Assembly: GCF_000770635.1 (NCBI RefSeq)
Contig: NZ_AVBF01000031.1
Location: 1-49,859, forward strand
Length of the DNA stretch: 49,859 nt
Origin: Pontibacillus yanchengensis Y32
GTDB taxonomy: Bacteria > Bacillota > Bacilli > Bacillales > BH030062
Direction of reading: 5' to 3'
Below, piece by piece: positions 1 to 7,728 of this stretch. The notes under the pieces are model-generated. The model saw only the letters and a list, made by a program, of their open reading frames with translations. It did not search any database and had not been told where the DNA came from. The position numbers and the translations under genes are program-made. Numbering within the stretch: position 1 is the stretch's first letter; each line of letters starts with the position of its first letter.

Positions 1-117
1 AAGTATCGGACCTCACCCTTAATATATCTCGAATCCAAGTCTTCAAGATAATGGTGCTTATACGGAAGAACATAAAACTATTTTATTATCATATCAACAA
101 CAAACTTTAACAAAGCC
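1..117. mobile_element. Element A, copy 1 (right end only)
   Basis: This is the right end of a gene-less mobile element whose complete copies lie at 10476-11164, 35682-36308 and 43447-44074. It aligns with the last part of the 43447 copy (shared ATGGTGCTTA and ATCAACAAC..ACTTTAACA words) and ends in AAAGCC at 117, a diverged form of the family terminus ACAGCC. The left end and its target duplication lie outside the window, so only position 118 onward can be the right-hand duplication. Confidence 0.75.
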
Positions 118-408
118 AATAAATATAAAAGTGATTTCCAGATCCAGAGTAAGCTTTTCCGTAAATACGATATTTACAAACACTACACACTCACCTAACA
201 GGAAAATGCGCTACACTAGCGAACTACCTATAAAGTGCATCATATCAGTTAATTTTTCATCCTAAGCTCAACCTGTTTACCCATAGGGGTATATGTGTTA
301 TAGTAATAAATGTAGTTAACAAAGCAACTCATTACACTTTCGTAATGGGTGCTAAGACATTATAGATTTGAACTATTTATCTAAAAAACGTAAAAGTGAG
401 GGATACAC
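118..408 (+). promoter_or_regulatory. Upstream region of the persulfide dioxygenase with promoter and CsoR/CstR-like operator
   Basis: No gene is visible here. A promoter TTTACC (276-281), 17 bp, TATAGT (299-304) precedes the dioxygenase gene. Across its -35 and spacer lies TACCCATAGGGGTA (278-291), a TACCC-N4-GGGTA inverted repeat typical of CsoR-family operators, the family that includes the persulfide sensor CstR. A repressor there would block RNA polymerase. The ribosome binding site GTGAGGG (395-401) is well placed before ATG 409. The regulator gene itself is not in the window. Confidence 0.6.
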
Positions 409-1827
409 ATGTTACTAAAATACTTTTTTGATGAAAAACTAGCACAGGCATCCTACATGGTTGGTTGCCAGGCTACTGGTGAAGCTCTTGTTGTTGATCC
501 ATCTCGCGATATTCAAGCTTATCTTGATACAGCCAAGAAAGAAGGACTTTCTATTGCCTATGTAGCTGAAACGCATATCCATGCTGACTTCGTGTCAGGG
601 GCAAAGGAACTGGCTACCCAAACAGGGGCAACAGCCATGCTTTCAGGTGAAGGCGGAGAAGATTGGACGTATCAATTCCTAGATCAAATCAACCATCAGC
701 TTGTTAAAGATGGCGACCAATTTAAAGTTGGGAACATTACAATTGAAGTCATGCACACTCCAGGTCATACACCAGAATCTATTTCTTTCGTGCTATATGA
801 CAACGGACAGAGCACCCCTATGGGCATCTTCACAGGCGACTTTGTCTTTGTCGGTGACGTTGGTCGCCCTGACCTACTAGAAAAAGCAGCTGGAATGGAA
901 AATACTTCAGAAGTGGGAGCTCGTCAGATGTTCGCTTCCCTAAAACGTTTCAAAGACCTACCTGATCATATGCAAGTATGGCCAGGACACGGTGCTGGAA
1001 GCGCATGTGGTAAAGCACTAGGAGCTATCCCATCTAGTTCCGTTGGCTATGAAAAACTTACAAACTGGGCTCTAAATCATGATGATGAAGAACAATTTGT
1101 GGCGGACTTAATCTCAGAACAGCCTGAACCACCAAAATATTTCGCAGTTATGAAGAAAGTAAACAAAGAAGGTCCGGCACTAATTAGTGAACTACCAAAT
1201 CCAACTAAAATCGAGCCTAGCGTAGAAGAATTGAAAGCTAGTCTAAACGAAGGCATGCAAATGATTGATACTCGTCCTGCATCACAATTCGCTGAAGGCC
1301 ATGTACCAGGAACAATTAATATTCCTAACAATAAATCTTTCGCAAACTGGGCTGGTTGGTTAGTAGATTATAACAAGCCAGTTTATTTGATCACCGAAGA
1401 AACTAGTGTGGATGACCTAACAAAAACACTACGTTCTATCGGAGCAGATCATGTAGAAGGCTACATGGAAACTACTCAACTAGCTGAACTAAAAGCGAAT
1501 GGTATGGAAATGGAATCCTATGAAGTAAGTACTCCTGATAAACTTGCAGAACAAATTGCCAACAATGAAGTGAATCTGATTGATGTGCGTAACGAAGGCG
1601 AGTGGAATGATGGTCATATCCCACAAGCTAAGCACATTATGCTAGGTTATCTTCCAGAGCGCATTGAAGAAGTCCCAACTGATAAACCTGTTGTCCTTCA
1701 ATGTCTATCTGGCGGCCGTTCCGCTATGGCAACAAGTATCCTACAAGCTAACGGCATTAAAAACGTAATCAATATGCAAGGTGGTTTCGGCTCTTGGTCT
1801 AAACAAGACCTGCCAACTACGAAGTAA
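409..1827 (+). CDS. Persulfide dioxygenase with two rhodanese domains (CstB-like)
   Basis: The protein has 472 residues: an ETHE1-type metallo-beta-lactamase domain (about 1-245) and two rhodanese domains (about 270-365 and 375-470). Metal ligands are visible as THIHAD (H56, H58, D60), H116, D144 and H194. The middle rhodanese has no catalytic cysteine. The last one has it in QCLSGGRS (C432). This is the architecture of staphylococcal CstB, which oxidises low-molecular-weight persulfides to thiosulfate in the cytoplasm. The inferred role is detoxifying sulfide-derived persulfides. The CsoR/CstR-like operator upstream supports that. It appears monocistronic, since a terminator follows directly. 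Confidence 0.88.
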   Translation: MLLKYFFDEKLAQASYMVGCQATGEALVVDPSRDIQAYLDTAKKEGLSIAYVAETHIHADFVSGAKELATQTGATAMLSGEGGEDWTYQFLDQINHQLVKDGDQFKVGNITIEVMHTPGHTPESISFVLYDNGQSTPMGIFTGDFVFVGDVGRPDLLEKAAGMENTSEVGARQMFASLKRFKDLPDHMQVWPGHGAGSACGKALGAIPSSSVGYEKLTNWALNHDDEEQFVADLISEQPEPPKYFAVMKKVNKEGPALISELPNPTKIEPSVEELKASLNEGMQMIDTRPASQFAEGHVPGTINIPNNKSFANWAGWLVDYNKPVYLITEETSVDDLTKTLRSIGADHVEGYMETTQLAELKANGMEMESYEVSTPDKLAEQIANNEVNLIDVRNEGEWNDGHIPQAKHIMLGYLPERIEEVPTDKPVVLQCLSGGRSAMATSILQANGIKNVINMQGGFGSWSKQDLPTTK

Positions 1828-1834
1828 GAGTATG

Positions 1835-1874
1835 AGAACATGGAATGGCATTGCCTTTCCATGTTCTTTTTTTG
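1835..1874 (+). terminator. Intrinsic terminator after the persulfide dioxygenase
   Basis: GAACATGGAA and TTCCATGTTC form a stem of about 10 bp, followed by seven T residues. Confidence 0.85.
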
Positions 1875-2277
1875 TTTATCTATTTAGATTGGGGGACTAT
1901 TCGCATTCTACTTATGCTCGTTTCGAGATTAGATTTGCTCCCTTCCACTCCTTTTATGCTCTCAAAAATTCCCCCACTACCAACGTTCTCATTAAAATAG
2001 CTACAATTCTTCCAACTTTCCAATTTTTTATGAATCGACCCTTATACAAAACGTTGTACAACGCTTGTACAACAAGGTGTGTAAAAATCTCCTTTATTAC
2101 TACTTATTTCCACAAACGCCTCAAACACTGGTATAACAGTACTTTACCTCCTTTATAAAATTCTTCAGCACATTTATACATAATAGTAGTTTGGATTCTA
2201 AATAATAATGGTATATAACTAACATGTACAAACTTTGTATATGTTTTGTACAAAATATATTAAAGGAGTGTTACGGA
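1875..2277 (+). promoter_or_regulatory. Promoter region of the DUF4397-sortase operon with TGTACA sites
   Basis: No gene is seen. A strong vegetative-type promoter TTGGAT (2191-2196), 17 bp, TATAAC (2214-2219) precedes the operon. Four TGTACA sites occur: TTGTACAA at 2054-2061 and 2065-2072, exactly 11 bp apart, TGTACA at 2225-2230 at the predicted transcription start, and the 12-bp palindrome TTTTGTACAAAA at 2244-2255 just before the ribosome binding site AAAGGAG (2262-2268). They could be operator sites. No regulator is identified. Confidence 0.5.
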
Positions 2278-3081
2278 ATGAAAAAAGTTTTCTCGATGCT
2301 TATGACAGCAATTCTTGTTTTTGGTGCACTAGGAAGTACCGTTTTTGCAGATAACCATAGTTCAAATGAAGCGATGGTTCGTGTCCTTCACGCTTCCCCA
2401 GATGCTCCGGCAGTTGATGTATATGTAGATGGAAATGCTGTAGTGGAAGGTGCGGAATTCAAAGCCTCTACCGATTACTTAAAACTACCTGCAGGAGATC
2501 ATAACGTTGAAATTTATGCAGCAGGAACTAAAGGTGAACAAGATCCTGTTATCTCTAAATCTCTTACAGTTGAAGCTGGTATGGCATACACAGTTGCAGC
2601 TATCAACATGCTTGAAAACATTGAGCTTAAAGTTATTCAAGACTCTATGAGCGTTACAGAAGGAAAGACGAAGGTTCGCGTTGGTCACCTTTCCCCAAAT
2701 GCTCCAACGGTTGATGTAGGTATGATTGATGGAGATGCAGTATTTAGTGGTGCTTCATTCCCAATGGTAACCGATTATAAAGAACTTGACCCAATGACAT
2801 ATGACCTTGAAATCCGCACTTCAGATGGCACACAAGTAAAAGATCTATCTGGTACAATGCTTGAAAAGAACACTGTATATAGTGTATTTGCTGTTGGTAC
2901 TGCAGAAAACCTAGAAGTGCTTATGCTTAAAGATTACACATTAATGCCAGACTCCATGCCTCAAACTGGAATGGGTGGAACAGCTCAAGACTCTTCTTCT
3001 CTTCTACCAATTGCACTTAGTGTTGTGTTATTCGGTGCAGGAGCAATGATTTTCTATCGCCGTCGTACGCAAGAACAATAA
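2278..3081 (+). CDS. DUF4397 cell-surface protein with MPQTG sorting signal
   Basis: The protein has 267 residues from ATG 2278, chosen because AAAGGAG (2262-2268) precedes it and a signal peptide (MKKVFSMLMTAILVFGALGS, about 1-24) begins there. An upstream ATG at 2224 in the same frame lacks a ribosome binding site. Two DUF4397 repeats follow (VRVLHASPDAPAVDVYVDG near 32 and VRVGHLSPNAPTVDVG near 133). The C terminus is a cell-wall sorting signal: MPQTG (227-231), a hydrophobic helix and a basic RRR tail. The adjacent sortase gene starts 5 bases downstream, so this is very probably its substrate. The function of DUF4397 is unknown. Beta-sandwich folds and surface roles are usual. Confidence 0.88.
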   Translation: MKKVFSMLMTAILVFGALGSTVFADNHSSNEAMVRVLHASPDAPAVDVYVDGNAVVEGAEFKASTDYLKLPAGDHNVEIYAAGTKGEQDPVISKSLTVEAGMAYTVAAINMLENIELKVIQDSMSVTEGKTKVRVGHLSPNAPTVDVGMIDGDAVFSGASFPMVTDYKELDPMTYDLEIRTSDGTQVKDLSGTMLEKNTVYSVFAVGTAENLEVLMLKDYTLMPDSMPQTGMGGTAQDSSSLLPIALSVVLFGAGAMIFYRRRTQEQ

Positions 3082-3085
3082 GAAC

Positions 3086-3712
3086 ATGAAACAACTACTA
3101 TTGGCATGCAGTCTGTTATTCCTAGCAGCTTGTCAGGAACAACCATTAGTATCAACACAAGCACAGGGGAGCTCAGAAAAGGTACTGTCTCAAAAAGAGC
3201 CTTCAGCTATCAAGGAAGAAACCACACCAACTTCCGGTGAAGAATCCTTTTCCATTCAGCAACAGGGCATAGTACCAAAACGCATCGAAATCCCTGCAAT
3301 AAACGTTGATGCTAAGATTACTTCAGAACGTCTAACAGAGAAGAACGAAATGGAAGTCCCTTCAAACGCGGAACAAGTTGGCTGGTTTGAACCTGGTACC
3401 AAACCAGGTAATAGCGGAAATGCCATTCTGGCTGGACACGTAGATGATAAAAACGGCCCTGCTGTATTCTTTGATTTAAAAGATCTATCAGCGGGAGATC
3501 AAATTTACGTTACAGATGAAGATGGAAAGAAACTAACTTTTGAAGTAAATAAAGTTGTAGCATATCCAAAAGACGATGCACCTTTACGAGAAATATTTGG
3601 TCCTAGCAATAACCAAAACTTAAACTTACTCACTTGCACAGGAACATTCGACCATTCCATCCAAGATCATGAAGAACGTTTAGTTGTTTACACTTCACTC
3701 GTGAATAGTTAA
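3086..3712 (+). CDS. Class F-like sortase with lipoprotein signal
   Basis: The protein has 208 residues. LFLAAC at 11-16 is a lipobox, so it is probably lipid-anchored at C16 outside the membrane, which is unusual for a sortase. A low-complexity linker follows (about 17-58). The sortase domain has H118 (ILAGHVDD), C184 (LLTCTG) and R198 (EERLVVY), the catalytic triad. The pattern RIEIPAINVDAKI..GWFEPGTKPGNSGNAILAGHVD fits class F sortases best. The gene starts 5 bases after the stop of the MPQTG protein and has no strong ribosome binding site of its own, so its translation is probably coupled. A terminator follows. Confidence 0.88.
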   Translation: MKQLLLACSLLFLAACQEQPLVSTQAQGSSEKVLSQKEPSAIKEETTPTSGEESFSIQQQGIVPKRIEIPAINVDAKITSERLTEKNEMEVPSNAEQVGWFEPGTKPGNSGNAILAGHVDDKNGPAVFFDLKDLSAGDQIYVTDEDGKKLTFEVNKVVAYPKDDAPLREIFGPSNNQNLNLLTCTGTFDHSIQDHEERLVVYTSLVNS

Positions 3713-3714
3713 TG

Positions 3715-3759
3715 CAAAAAAGGTTGTATGGAGGTGAAATCCCTTCATGCAGCCTTTTT
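3715..3759 (+). terminator. Intrinsic terminator after the sortase
   Basis: AAAAAAGGTTGTATGGA pairs with TTCATGCAGCCTTTTT, with two G-T pairs, and ends in a T run. Confidence 0.75.
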
Positions 3760-3880
3760 ATGTACTTCGTAAAAATTTAATAAAAAATCAACAAAAAAAC
3801 TATTCCCTTTTTATATGGAATCGAGTACTATAAGGATAGATGATATGATGCGAAATCATAAGGTTTTACAATACAATTTC

Positions 3881-4036
3881 CCAGGGAAGGCAAATGGTGC
3901 GTCACCAGCAGTACGCTGGTTCTAGTGGGTTCGATTCCCACCCCGGATTTTTGTGAGCAATTGATAAAAATTCGAGGGTGGAGTTAACCACTGGGAACTC
4001 CCTGGCATAATTCTGCCCTCTTGCAAACCAGGAGGG
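3881..4036 (+). ncRNA. Candidate cis-regulatory leader RNA (riboswitch-like) of the acetyltransferase gene
   Basis: A branched structure is visible. Closing stem P1 is CCAGGGA (3881-3887) with TCCCTGG (3999-4005). Inside it are P2 ACCAGC/GCTGGT (3904-3920), P3 GTGGG/CCCAC with loop TTCGATT (3925-3941, like a tRNA T arm), P4 CGGATTTTT/AAAAATTCG (3944-3974) and P5 GTGG/CCAC (3978-3991). After P1, CCCTC (4016-4020) can pair with GAGGG (4032-4036) and hide the ribosome binding site AGGAGGG (4030-4036). The 3' strand of P1 (CCTGG) could alternatively pair with CCAGG at 4028-4032. I do not recognise the class. The ligand is unknown. Confidence 0.55.
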
Positions 4037-4043
4037 ATTTTTA

Positions 4044-4592
4044 ATGTTAAAAAAACGCGATCTACACGAGTCACCTGCACTATTCGAGCTTATGTCACAC
4101 CCTGATGTTTTTCCTTATGTCCGTCACAAAGCACATTGCAGCGACGAATTTTACTTCCTAACAAAGCAAACGATGGAAGCTGAAGAAAATGGTGAACTGA
4201 TTTCCCGTACTATTTTAGATGAGTGGCATCAACCAATTGGCACCATCAACCTGTTCGACATCAACCAAAATACGGGCTTCTTAGCTACATGGATCGGAAA
4301 AGAGTATCATGGGAAAGGTTATAATCGCATCGCAAAAGATGCATTCTTTGAGGAATTATTCTTCGAACTTGATATCAACGCTATTTTTATGAAAATCCGC
4401 AAAACCAACATCCGCTCCCAAAAAGCTGCTGAGAAATTACCTTACTGCAGCATTAGTGATGAAATCTACCCTGAAGTGTACAACTGGATTAACAAAGATG
4501 AGGATGTATTCCATCTATACGCAATCACGAAGGACCAATACATGTTCCACTACTACCGCACTCAAGAAAACGAAGAAGCACAAGAAGCTTGA
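4044..4592 (+). CDS. GNAT-family N-acetyltransferase
   Basis: The protein has 182 residues. It fits the RimJ/RimL-like branch of GNAT enzymes: an N-terminal MLKKRDLHESPALFELMSHPDVFPYV segment, GTINLFDINQNTGFLATWIG as central strands, the acetyl-CoA-binding turn EYHGKGYNRIAKDA (about 93-106) and NIRSQKAAEKL (about 131-141). The acceptor is unknown. The ribosome binding site AGGAGGG lies 7 bases before the start and is part of the leader RNA hairpin, so translation is probably regulated. The gene stands alone between two terminators. Confidence 0.8.
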   Translation: MLKKRDLHESPALFELMSHPDVFPYVRHKAHCSDEFYFLTKQTMEAEENGELISRTILDEWHQPIGTINLFDINQNTGFLATWIGKEYHGKGYNRIAKDAFFEELFFELDINAIFMKIRKTNIRSQKAAEKLPYCSISDEIYPEVYNWINKDEDVFHLYAITKDQYMFHYYRTQENEEAQEA

Positions 4593-4599
4593 AATAATC

Positions 4600-4657
4600 A
4601 AAGGGGATTGTTCCTGACTGCGTTCCACATGGCGCAATGAGGAACAATCCCCTTTTT
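4600..4657 (+). terminator. Strong intrinsic terminator after the acetyltransferase
   Basis: AAAGGGGATTGTTCC and GGAACAATCCCCTTT form a perfect stem of about 15 bp with a 26-base loop, followed by T residues. It can work in both directions. Confidence 0.88.
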
Positions 4658-4755
4658 CATGGAATGAAAGTCTTCCACACAAAGTCAAACGTTGTATATC
4701 TCTCCTTCATCAAGTCCATACTGGTATATAGGACAAAGATAAGGAGGCGTTATAT

Positions 4756-4878
4756 ATGAAGTCAAAAGCTAAAGTCGCTAAAGAAAGACGAAGCAAGTTA
4801 ACTAAAGCACAAGAGGTCAATTATCTACAGGATTTTAAACGTGCCAATAAAATTGTTGCAAATACGAGACAAAAATAA
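4756..4878 (+). CDS. Small basic protein, 40 residues (possibly YfhE-like)
   Basis: ATG 4756 follows a strong AAGGAGG (4741-4747) and opens a 40-codon frame rich in Lys and Arg, with LTKAQEVNYLQDFKRANK in the middle. The SKAQEV-Y-EFK-A pattern resembles my recollection of the short YfhE family of Bacillus, whose function is not known. There is no signal peptide or membrane segment. TATATA at 4733-4738 may be part of its promoter. That it is real rests on the ribosome binding site and codon use. The family assignment is tentative. Confidence 0.6.
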   Translation: MKSKAKVAKERRSKLTKAQEVNYLQDFKRANKIVANTRQK

Positions 4879-5651
4879 GATTACTTTTAATGATTTCGGG
4901 TATTAAAGTAGTATGGATAGATAATATCCTATCTCCCCCTGTTGTTAACAAAGTTATCCACAACATTGTGCACAATGTTAGTAAGTCGGTACTTCCCCTG
5001 CCACTTACATACTTCCATCTGTGCATACAATTTTGTGGATAACTTTTTTGTTTGTTGTGGATATTGTGAATAAATGCCTCATATACTTATGTATAAAACC
5101 CTTCCAATGTGGATATCACTGTGAACAAGAGATTGTTTTTCTTCCCACATCATTTCGGTGTGCACTGATTCCTCCCCTTTTCGTGTAGAGAAGAAAACAA
5201 TCCAGTCGTGCGGCTGCTGTTATAGCAGTCGTTTTTTTTATGTTTAGCTGTTGAAACAAATACTGTTGATAAAACTTTTCGTTCCTATATATCAACATCA
5301 TCCTTTAACATATACTTATACAAAAAAACTCATATGCCCTGTTCTATTGTCCCTTTCCCTTTTTCTTTTTTTACATATATTACTACTAAGATCGATCTTG
5401 TTTTTCTAAAAATCTTCCTAAATAAAAAAATCTACCCCAAAGATAAAAGTGATCACTTTTTATAAACCTTCCTTTCTATAGGAGTAAAATAGACCTCCCC
5501 TTCTATTTTGCTCTCTTTTTGTTGTGTGCACCAGGTAATTAAAAATCATTTCTTATCTATATACATAAGTAACTTGTCCACATCTAGCTACAGCGACTAG
5601 AAAATTGTTACATTTGATATCAAAGAAACGAAAGGAACAAAAGCGCAAGCT
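4879..5651. other. Gene-free region with DnaA-box cluster and palindromes
   Basis: No gene is seen. DnaA-box-like 9-mers are TTATCCACA (4954-4962), TGTGGATAA (5034-5042), TGTGGATAT (5056-5064) and TGTGGATAT (5108-5116). The first two match the consensus exactly and the others differ at one base. The perfect 18-bp palindrome AACATTGTGCACAATGTT (4962-4979) abuts the first box. Further palindromes are AAGATCGATCTT (5391-5402) and AAAAGTGATCACTTTT (5445-5460). No dnaA, dnaN or other replication gene is nearby, so this is more likely a DnaA-titrating or regulatory cluster than the origin. Confidence 0.5.
5132..5239 (+). ncRNA. Possible small RNA ending in an intrinsic terminator
   Basis: ATTGTTTTTCTTC (5132-5144) pairs with GAAGAAAACAAT (5190-5201) with one bulged T. 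Inside, CACATC/GGTGTG (5146-5162) can form a second hairpin. A terminator follows: CGGCTGCT/AGCAGTCG (5211-5231) and seven T residues. No reading frame of note fits. No clear promoter was found, so it may instead be the end of a longer transcript. Confidence 0.35.
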
Positions 5652-5690
5652 AAAAACTGGAGCAGACATTATGCTATACTCCAGCTTTTA
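5652..5690. terminator. Bidirectional terminator after the pyruvyltransferase gene
   Basis: CTGGAG (5657-5662) and CTCCAG (5679-5684) are flanked by A and T runs, and read well on the minus strand after the gene ending at 5751. Just before it, GGAACAAAAGCGCAAGC (5634-5650) matches the first bases of repeat B, so this may be a worn repeat B remnant. Confidence 0.6.
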
Positions 5691-5750
5691 ATTAAACAGT
5701 ATTTTTCTTCCACTTTTTTACCCTCCTGAAAAAGAGTTGCTACTTCAAAT

Positions 5751-6809
5751 TCATAACAATGGAAGGCTATTTAATAATTTATATTCATAATCTTTCCGAG
5801 TCTTTTCAAAACGGCTAACAATATCTTTACGGTTTTCATGGATATATTGTTCTAATCTTAAGATGTCTTGTTTAAGCATCTTAGACTCGGTATCTACTAC
5901 TAAGTTTGGTAACCCGATAGAATGAGCAAAGTCATAAATTTTAAATCGATATCCAATAGCAATAAATGGTGTATTTGCAGCGTAAGATATAATATTTGCA
6001 TGTAGTTTGAAATTAATGGTAAAGCTGAAGTTTTTGAGCACATCCATTAACTGATTTTGATTTAATATTCTAGTAGATAATGTGACATGTTGCTTATCAT
6101 TTAGTTTGTTATACAGGCGTTTACATGGTTCTATATCTTCTGACCACATGGAGTAAATATAGATGCGATATCCTTTTTGAATAAAATCCCTTGCTACTTT
6201 CACCATTTCATCTTCAACATGAGCTTCATTGCTTCCATAAATGTTATTAAAAGTTGTTCCCCAATTAATTCCAATAGTTTTTTTAACATTCTTCTTATCT
6301 TTCTTCTGCTCACCTAAATTACGACTTAATAAGAAGCCTGGGTCGCCACTTATCTTCACTTTTGGTGTTAGTAGATCCATCTTCTTTAACAGGTTATAAG
6401 TTAATGGTCCTCTAACTCCTACATAACTAGCATGTTGAATAATCCTCTTTAACCTTCTCCTATCTTTCTCTGGAATATAATCGCTCTTCTTGTCATTCTT
6501 ATCTAACAACGTTTTCAAACTATACTTTGGTAACCGATCTGTTCCCGTTCCCCAAATGATTACCTTCTTCTTCAACTGGACAGCTTGATATAAAATATTG
6601 ATATAATAGGACTGAAGCAGTAAGGACCCCCCGCCTAATACAACCACATCATAATCTTTTACATTATACGTTTTTTTCATAGGGATATATGGGATGGTCA
6701 CACTACCAGGATTAAAATATTGATCACAAACCTCCTTAAAAACATCATACATTAGTTCATCACCTAGATTATCAAATCCGAGCCAGCCTACATATAATAT
6801 TTTTTTCAT
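5751..6809 (-). CDS. Polysaccharide pyruvyl transferase family protein
   Basis: The protein has 352 residues of the CsaB/WcaK-type pyruvyltransferase family, which transfers pyruvate from phosphoenolpyruvate onto sugars as a ketal. Visible marks are the N-terminal YVGWLGFDNLGDELMYD, the turn VVVLGGGSLLLQ, WGTGTDRL, GVRGPLTYNLLKK and the C-terminal FKLHANIISYAANTPFIAIGYRFKIYDFAHSIGL. It lies 25 bases after the CgeB-like gene and is probably in one transcript with it. The start ATG follows a GGGGGAGG ribosome binding site. Given the neighbours, the likely target is a spore-surface polysaccharide. That is inference. Confidence 0.8.
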   Translation of the reverse strand: MKKILYVGWLGFDNLGDELMYDVFKEVCDQYFNPGSVTIPYIPMKKTYNVKDYDVVVLGGGSLLLQSYYINILYQAVQLKKKVIIWGTGTDRLPKYSLKTLLDKNDKKSDYIPEKDRRRLKRIIQHASYVGVRGPLTYNLLKKMDLLTPKVKISGDPGFLLSRNLGEQKKDKKNVKKTIGINWGTTFNNIYGSNEAHVEDEMVKVARDFIQKGYRIYIYSMWSEDIEPCKRLYNKLNDKQHVTLSTRILNQNQLMDVLKNFSFTINFKLHANIISYAANTPFIAIGYRFKIYDFAHSIGLPNLVVDTESKMLKQDILRLEQYIHENRKDIVSRFEKTRKDYEYKLLNSLPLL

Positions 6810-6834
6810 GCCCTCCCCCCTTCCAACAAAATTA

Positions 6835-7719
6835 TTAGATACTACTCATTAGCCTAACCAATGTACGGGCACGATGCTCGTAGGTATGATGCTGTAAAAG
6901 ATATTTCCTTCCTTCAGATGCAATTTTTTGCGCTTCATCCATATGAGTAAGATAATAGCCTACTTTATCTATTAATTCTTTTGATGAACGATAAATAATA
7001 TAGTGTTTGCCATCTACCAGATTCAGCAAACGTTGATTCTCAACTTCATCTGTAATGAGCAGTGCCCCACATCCCATTCCTTCGAAAATTCGCATATTTA
7101 TAGGGTGAACGTTGTGATGAGATTCATTAAATACAATCTTGGAGTTGGAATATAGACTAGAAAGTTGGCTCACATATACATTTGAATACAAAGATGTATT
7201 ATAGTTAGAAAAATGGTTGTGCAATAATGTTAGTGTTTTATTTCTCTCGTTATAAAATTTTTCATGACGATTACCTACGAAAGATAAATCATAGCTTCGT
7301 TTTTGGAGAGGCTTATTGTTGTTAAAGATTCTGGTATCCATACCGAAAGGGAAGAATTTCACTTTAGCGGAAAAATGCTTGGAAAGGTGTAAGGAATGGG
7401 ACATTAATATAAGATCTGGTTTATATCGTTTTTCCAAGTTAAGATTTCTCTCTAATCTATTCTCACCATGGTGTACCCAAAAGACTTTGGGCATCTTAGC
7501 CATATGAATATTCTTAACTTCAACCGTTTTGTTGGTTTCTACAAAAATAACTCCTGAATACTTCTTAGAATCAATTTTTGAAAAATCGATTACACTTGTG
7601 TGGGTTTCAACATGAGTTCCAATAGCCCGCAAAGCATCTTCTAAATATCTCCCAGGAGAATAATGAGTTTTCCCATAACACATAAGCAAACGCTTCTTTA
7701 TATTATATTTCCTTATCAT
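6835..7719 (-). CDS. CgeB-like spore-surface glycosyltransferase
   Basis: The protein has 294 residues from ATG 7719, chosen because AGGAG lies 8 bases upstream. A GTG at 7728 in the same frame overlaps that site. The protein resembles CgeB and related GT-B glycosyltransferases: VFWVHHGENR and PDLILMSHSLHLSKHF in the N-terminal half, FFPFGMDTRIFN, SYDLSFVGNRHEKF, then a C-terminal Glyco_trans_1_2-type domain with MRIFEGMGCGALLITDEVENQRLL and a sugar-nucleotide-binding Glu. CgeB in Bacillus subtilis is a mother-cell protein needed for the glycosylated spore crust. No clear sigma-K promoter was found directly upstream. Confidence 0.75.
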   Translation of the reverse strand: MIRKYNIKKRLLMCYGKTHYSPGRYLEDALRAIGTHVETHTSVIDFSKIDSKKYSGVIFVETNKTVEVKNIHMAKMPKVFWVHHGENRLERNLNLEKRYKPDLILMSHSLHLSKHFSAKVKFFPFGMDTRIFNNNKPLQKRSYDLSFVGNRHEKFYNERNKTLTLLHNHFSNYNTSLYSNVYVSQLSSLYSNSKIVFNESHHNVHPINMRIFEGMGCGALLITDEVENQRLLNLVDGKHYIIYRSSKELIDKVGYYLTHMDEAQKIASEGRKYLLQHHTYEHRARTLVRLMSSI

Positions 7720-7728
7720 ATTGTACAC

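Noticed and set aside
1781-2158. 125-codon frame after the persulfide dioxygenase
   Set aside because: It overlaps the dioxygenase end and runs through the terminator. Its composition is unlike a protein and it has no ribosome binding site.
3925-3941. tRNA gene suggested by GTGGG-TTCGATT-CCCAC
   Set aside because: No acceptor stem, D arm or 7-base anticodon loop fits. The neighbouring hairpin has a 5-base loop. It is better explained as one stem of the leader RNA.
4835-5026. 63-codon minus-strand frame across the small gene and the DnaA-box region
   Set aside because: It overlaps the better supported 40-codon gene, has no ribosome binding site and resembles no family.
4954-5116. Chromosomal replication origin
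   Set aside because: The DnaA boxes are suggestive, but dnaA, dnaN, gyrase and rpmH genes are absent and no clear unwinding element is adjacent.
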